In this document: one piece after another, positions 5,249 through 6,272 of the stretch
How the letters are laid out: each line of letters begins with the position of its first letter
How positions within the stretch are numbered: position 1 is the stretch's first letter
Assembly (NCBI GenBank): GCA_023265535.1
Contig: JAHFTI010000266.1
Location: forward strand, 1-6,272
DNA length: 6,272 nucleotides
Source: Opitutaceae bacterium
GTDB lineage: Bacteria; Verrucomicrobiota; Verrucomicrobiia; Opitutales; Opitutaceae
Direction of reading: 5' to 3'
The notes under the pieces: generated by a model
Told to the model about the DNA's origin: nothing
Databases searched by the model: none
What the model saw: only the letters and a program-made list of their open reading frames with translations
Position numbers and translations under genes: made by a program

Positions 5249-6272
5249 CTAGCGCCCAGCAGACATCGGCTTGAGCAGGGCGAATTTGCCGCTCGCCGCT
5301 GGTGCTATCACCCTGCGCTTGAAGGCATTGACTCGCGCTCCATCACCCAGCATTGCCGCCAGGGAGGCCTCCAGGGGCTTGTGATCGGCCGAGGCGTCGG
5401 CCACATAATGAAAGTCCCAGCGGCGTTCTCCGCTCTGGACCAGGGAATAGTGCCAGCACGCAAAATCCGCCGGCAGGGCCTGATCCACCTCGGTCGGCGA
5501 AACGACCGAGCCATCAGCCCTGAAATGCAAATCCTTTTCGCGGCCCAGGATCCTGAAGCCGGTCGGCATGCTGCGCACGATGTCACCCGTATGGTAACGG
5601 AGCAGGGGCATGGCCTGGCGGCCGCGCGTGGTCACGTGGATCTGGAAAACGTCGGAGGTCTCGGCACGCCAGGGAACGAGCTCGATGAAGGCATTGGCGT
5701 CGATGACGCGGAGATCGTCCTTGAAGGCCTCGCCCACAAACAGATAGCCCGCCTCGGTCGATCCATAGAGATCCACCTGGGCAGCCGGGAAGACCTCGGC
5801 GATGCGCTTGGAATGCTGCAGGCTGGCCTTGCCATAGGTCAGGATGACGGCGCGCACGCTCGGCACACGCACGCCGCGTCGTTGGGCGGCCCGCGCCAGA
5901 AGGGAAAGGTAGACGGGTTCGCCCTCGATGATCTCCGGCTTCACCGCCTGGAGCTCGAGCACGATGCGATCCCACTCGCTCTCCGGGAACATGAAGGGGT
6001 CGCTCGAAAGGTTCAGGTAAACGGTGCCCTCGAAGTAACGGTGCGGAAAGGGATGGTCCTCATAGGGGCAGAGGTTGCTCGAGCAGCCCACCGGCGCCAG
6101 GACACACTTGCGCACGGGCTTGCCTGCGTAGCGCGCCAGGATGGCCGAGGCCTCATAGGCGCGCAGGGTCTGGGCGTTCCACCAGCCATCCTCCATGATC
6201 ACCGTCATGGGGACCGAGGTCGTGCCCGAGGTGGACTCGTACTCGTAGCGCTTCTCCTGCAGGCCCCGCTCG
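5249..6272 (-). CDS. PaaK/CapK-like adenylate-forming enzyme, 5' end outside the window
   Basis: The visible 340 residues are the C-terminal part; the reading frame stays open past the first in-frame ATG (6208) to the window edge, so the ATG is internal. Counting from the edge, STSGTTSVP at 13-21 is the ATP phosphate-binding loop, YGSTE at 169-173 the adenine/Mg motif, YHTGD at 226-230 the ribose-binding Asp motif, GREKD at 243-247 and SPTEV at 258-262 the hinge and start of the C-terminal subdomain, and Gly-Lys at 328-329 the catalytic lysine motif near the end. This order and the short C-terminus fit the phenylacetate-CoA ligase (PaaK) / coenzyme F390 synthetase / CapK group. Members activate a carboxylate as acyl-AMP, usually for transfer to CoA; CapK relatives occur in capsule loci. 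Cys56, Cys63 and Cys68 with His73 and His77 form a cluster that could bind metal. Family proteins are about 430-450 residues, so roughly 100 are missing. The substrate is unknown. Confidence 0.9.
   Translation of the reverse strand, partial: ERGLQEKRYEYESTSGTTSVPMTVIMEDGWWNAQTLRAYEASAILARYAGKPVRKCVLAPVGCSSNLCPYEDHPFPHRYFEGTVYLNLSSDPFMFPESEWDRIVLELQAVKPEIIEGEPVYLSLLARAAQRRGVRVPSVRAVILTYGKASLQHSKRIAEVFPAAQVDLYGSTEAGYLFVGEAFKDDLRVIDANAFIELVPWRAETSDVFQIHVTTRGRQAMPLLRYHTGDIVRSMPTGFRILGREKDLHFRADGSVVSPTEVDQALPADFACWHYSLVQSGERRWDFHYVADASADHKPLEASLAAMLGDGARVNAFKRRVIAPAASGKFALLKPMSAGR

Overview
The window is GC-rich and every gene I can support lies on the minus strand. The best clue to the organism is a secreted protein with a PEP-CTERM sorting tail (Val-Pro-Glu-Pro-Ser, hydrophobic helix, four Arg). 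Such tails occur in exosortase-bearing Gram-negative bacteria that make extracellular polysaccharide. With the GC content and the style of the tail, a Verrucomicrobiota (Opitutales-like) genome is my best guess, but nothing here fixes the taxon.

Layout in the direction of transcription (high to low coordinates): 6272-5249 is the 3' part of a PaaK/CapK-like adenylate-forming enzyme, cut by the window edge inside its ATP-binding loop. 5248-5104 is a 145-nt gap with two small hairpins and a ribosome-binding site. 5103-4057 encodes a 348-residue PEP-CTERM surface protein. 4056-3962 is a 95-nt gap with a perfect 7-bp hairpin just before the next start codon. 3961-2264 encodes a 565-residue membrane-anchored, TPR-like helical-repeat protein. 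2195-2111 is tRNA-Leu(GAG) with an encoded CCA, followed by a strong intrinsic terminator (2098-2059). 2058-1762 is a non-coding stretch with two copies of a roughly 33-nt repeat. 1761-181 encodes a secreted right-handed beta-helix protein of the pectate-lyase-3 type. 180-1 holds nothing I can support.

The three genes above the tRNA fit a cell-envelope or exopolysaccharide theme: an acyl- or aryl-activating enzyme, an exosortase substrate, and an anchored scaffold-type repeat protein. The beta-helix protein would act outside the cytoplasm on, or as part of, a polysaccharide layer. This joint role is inference; no exosortase, glycosyltransferase or polymerase gene is in the window. I see no CRISPR array, insertion sequence, phage gene or toxin-antitoxin pair, and no clear new system. 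The points most worth following are the cysteine ladder in the beta-helix protein, the intergenic repeat pair beside the tRNA, the start-proximal hairpin of the TPR gene, and a Cys/His cluster in the adenylate-forming enzyme.
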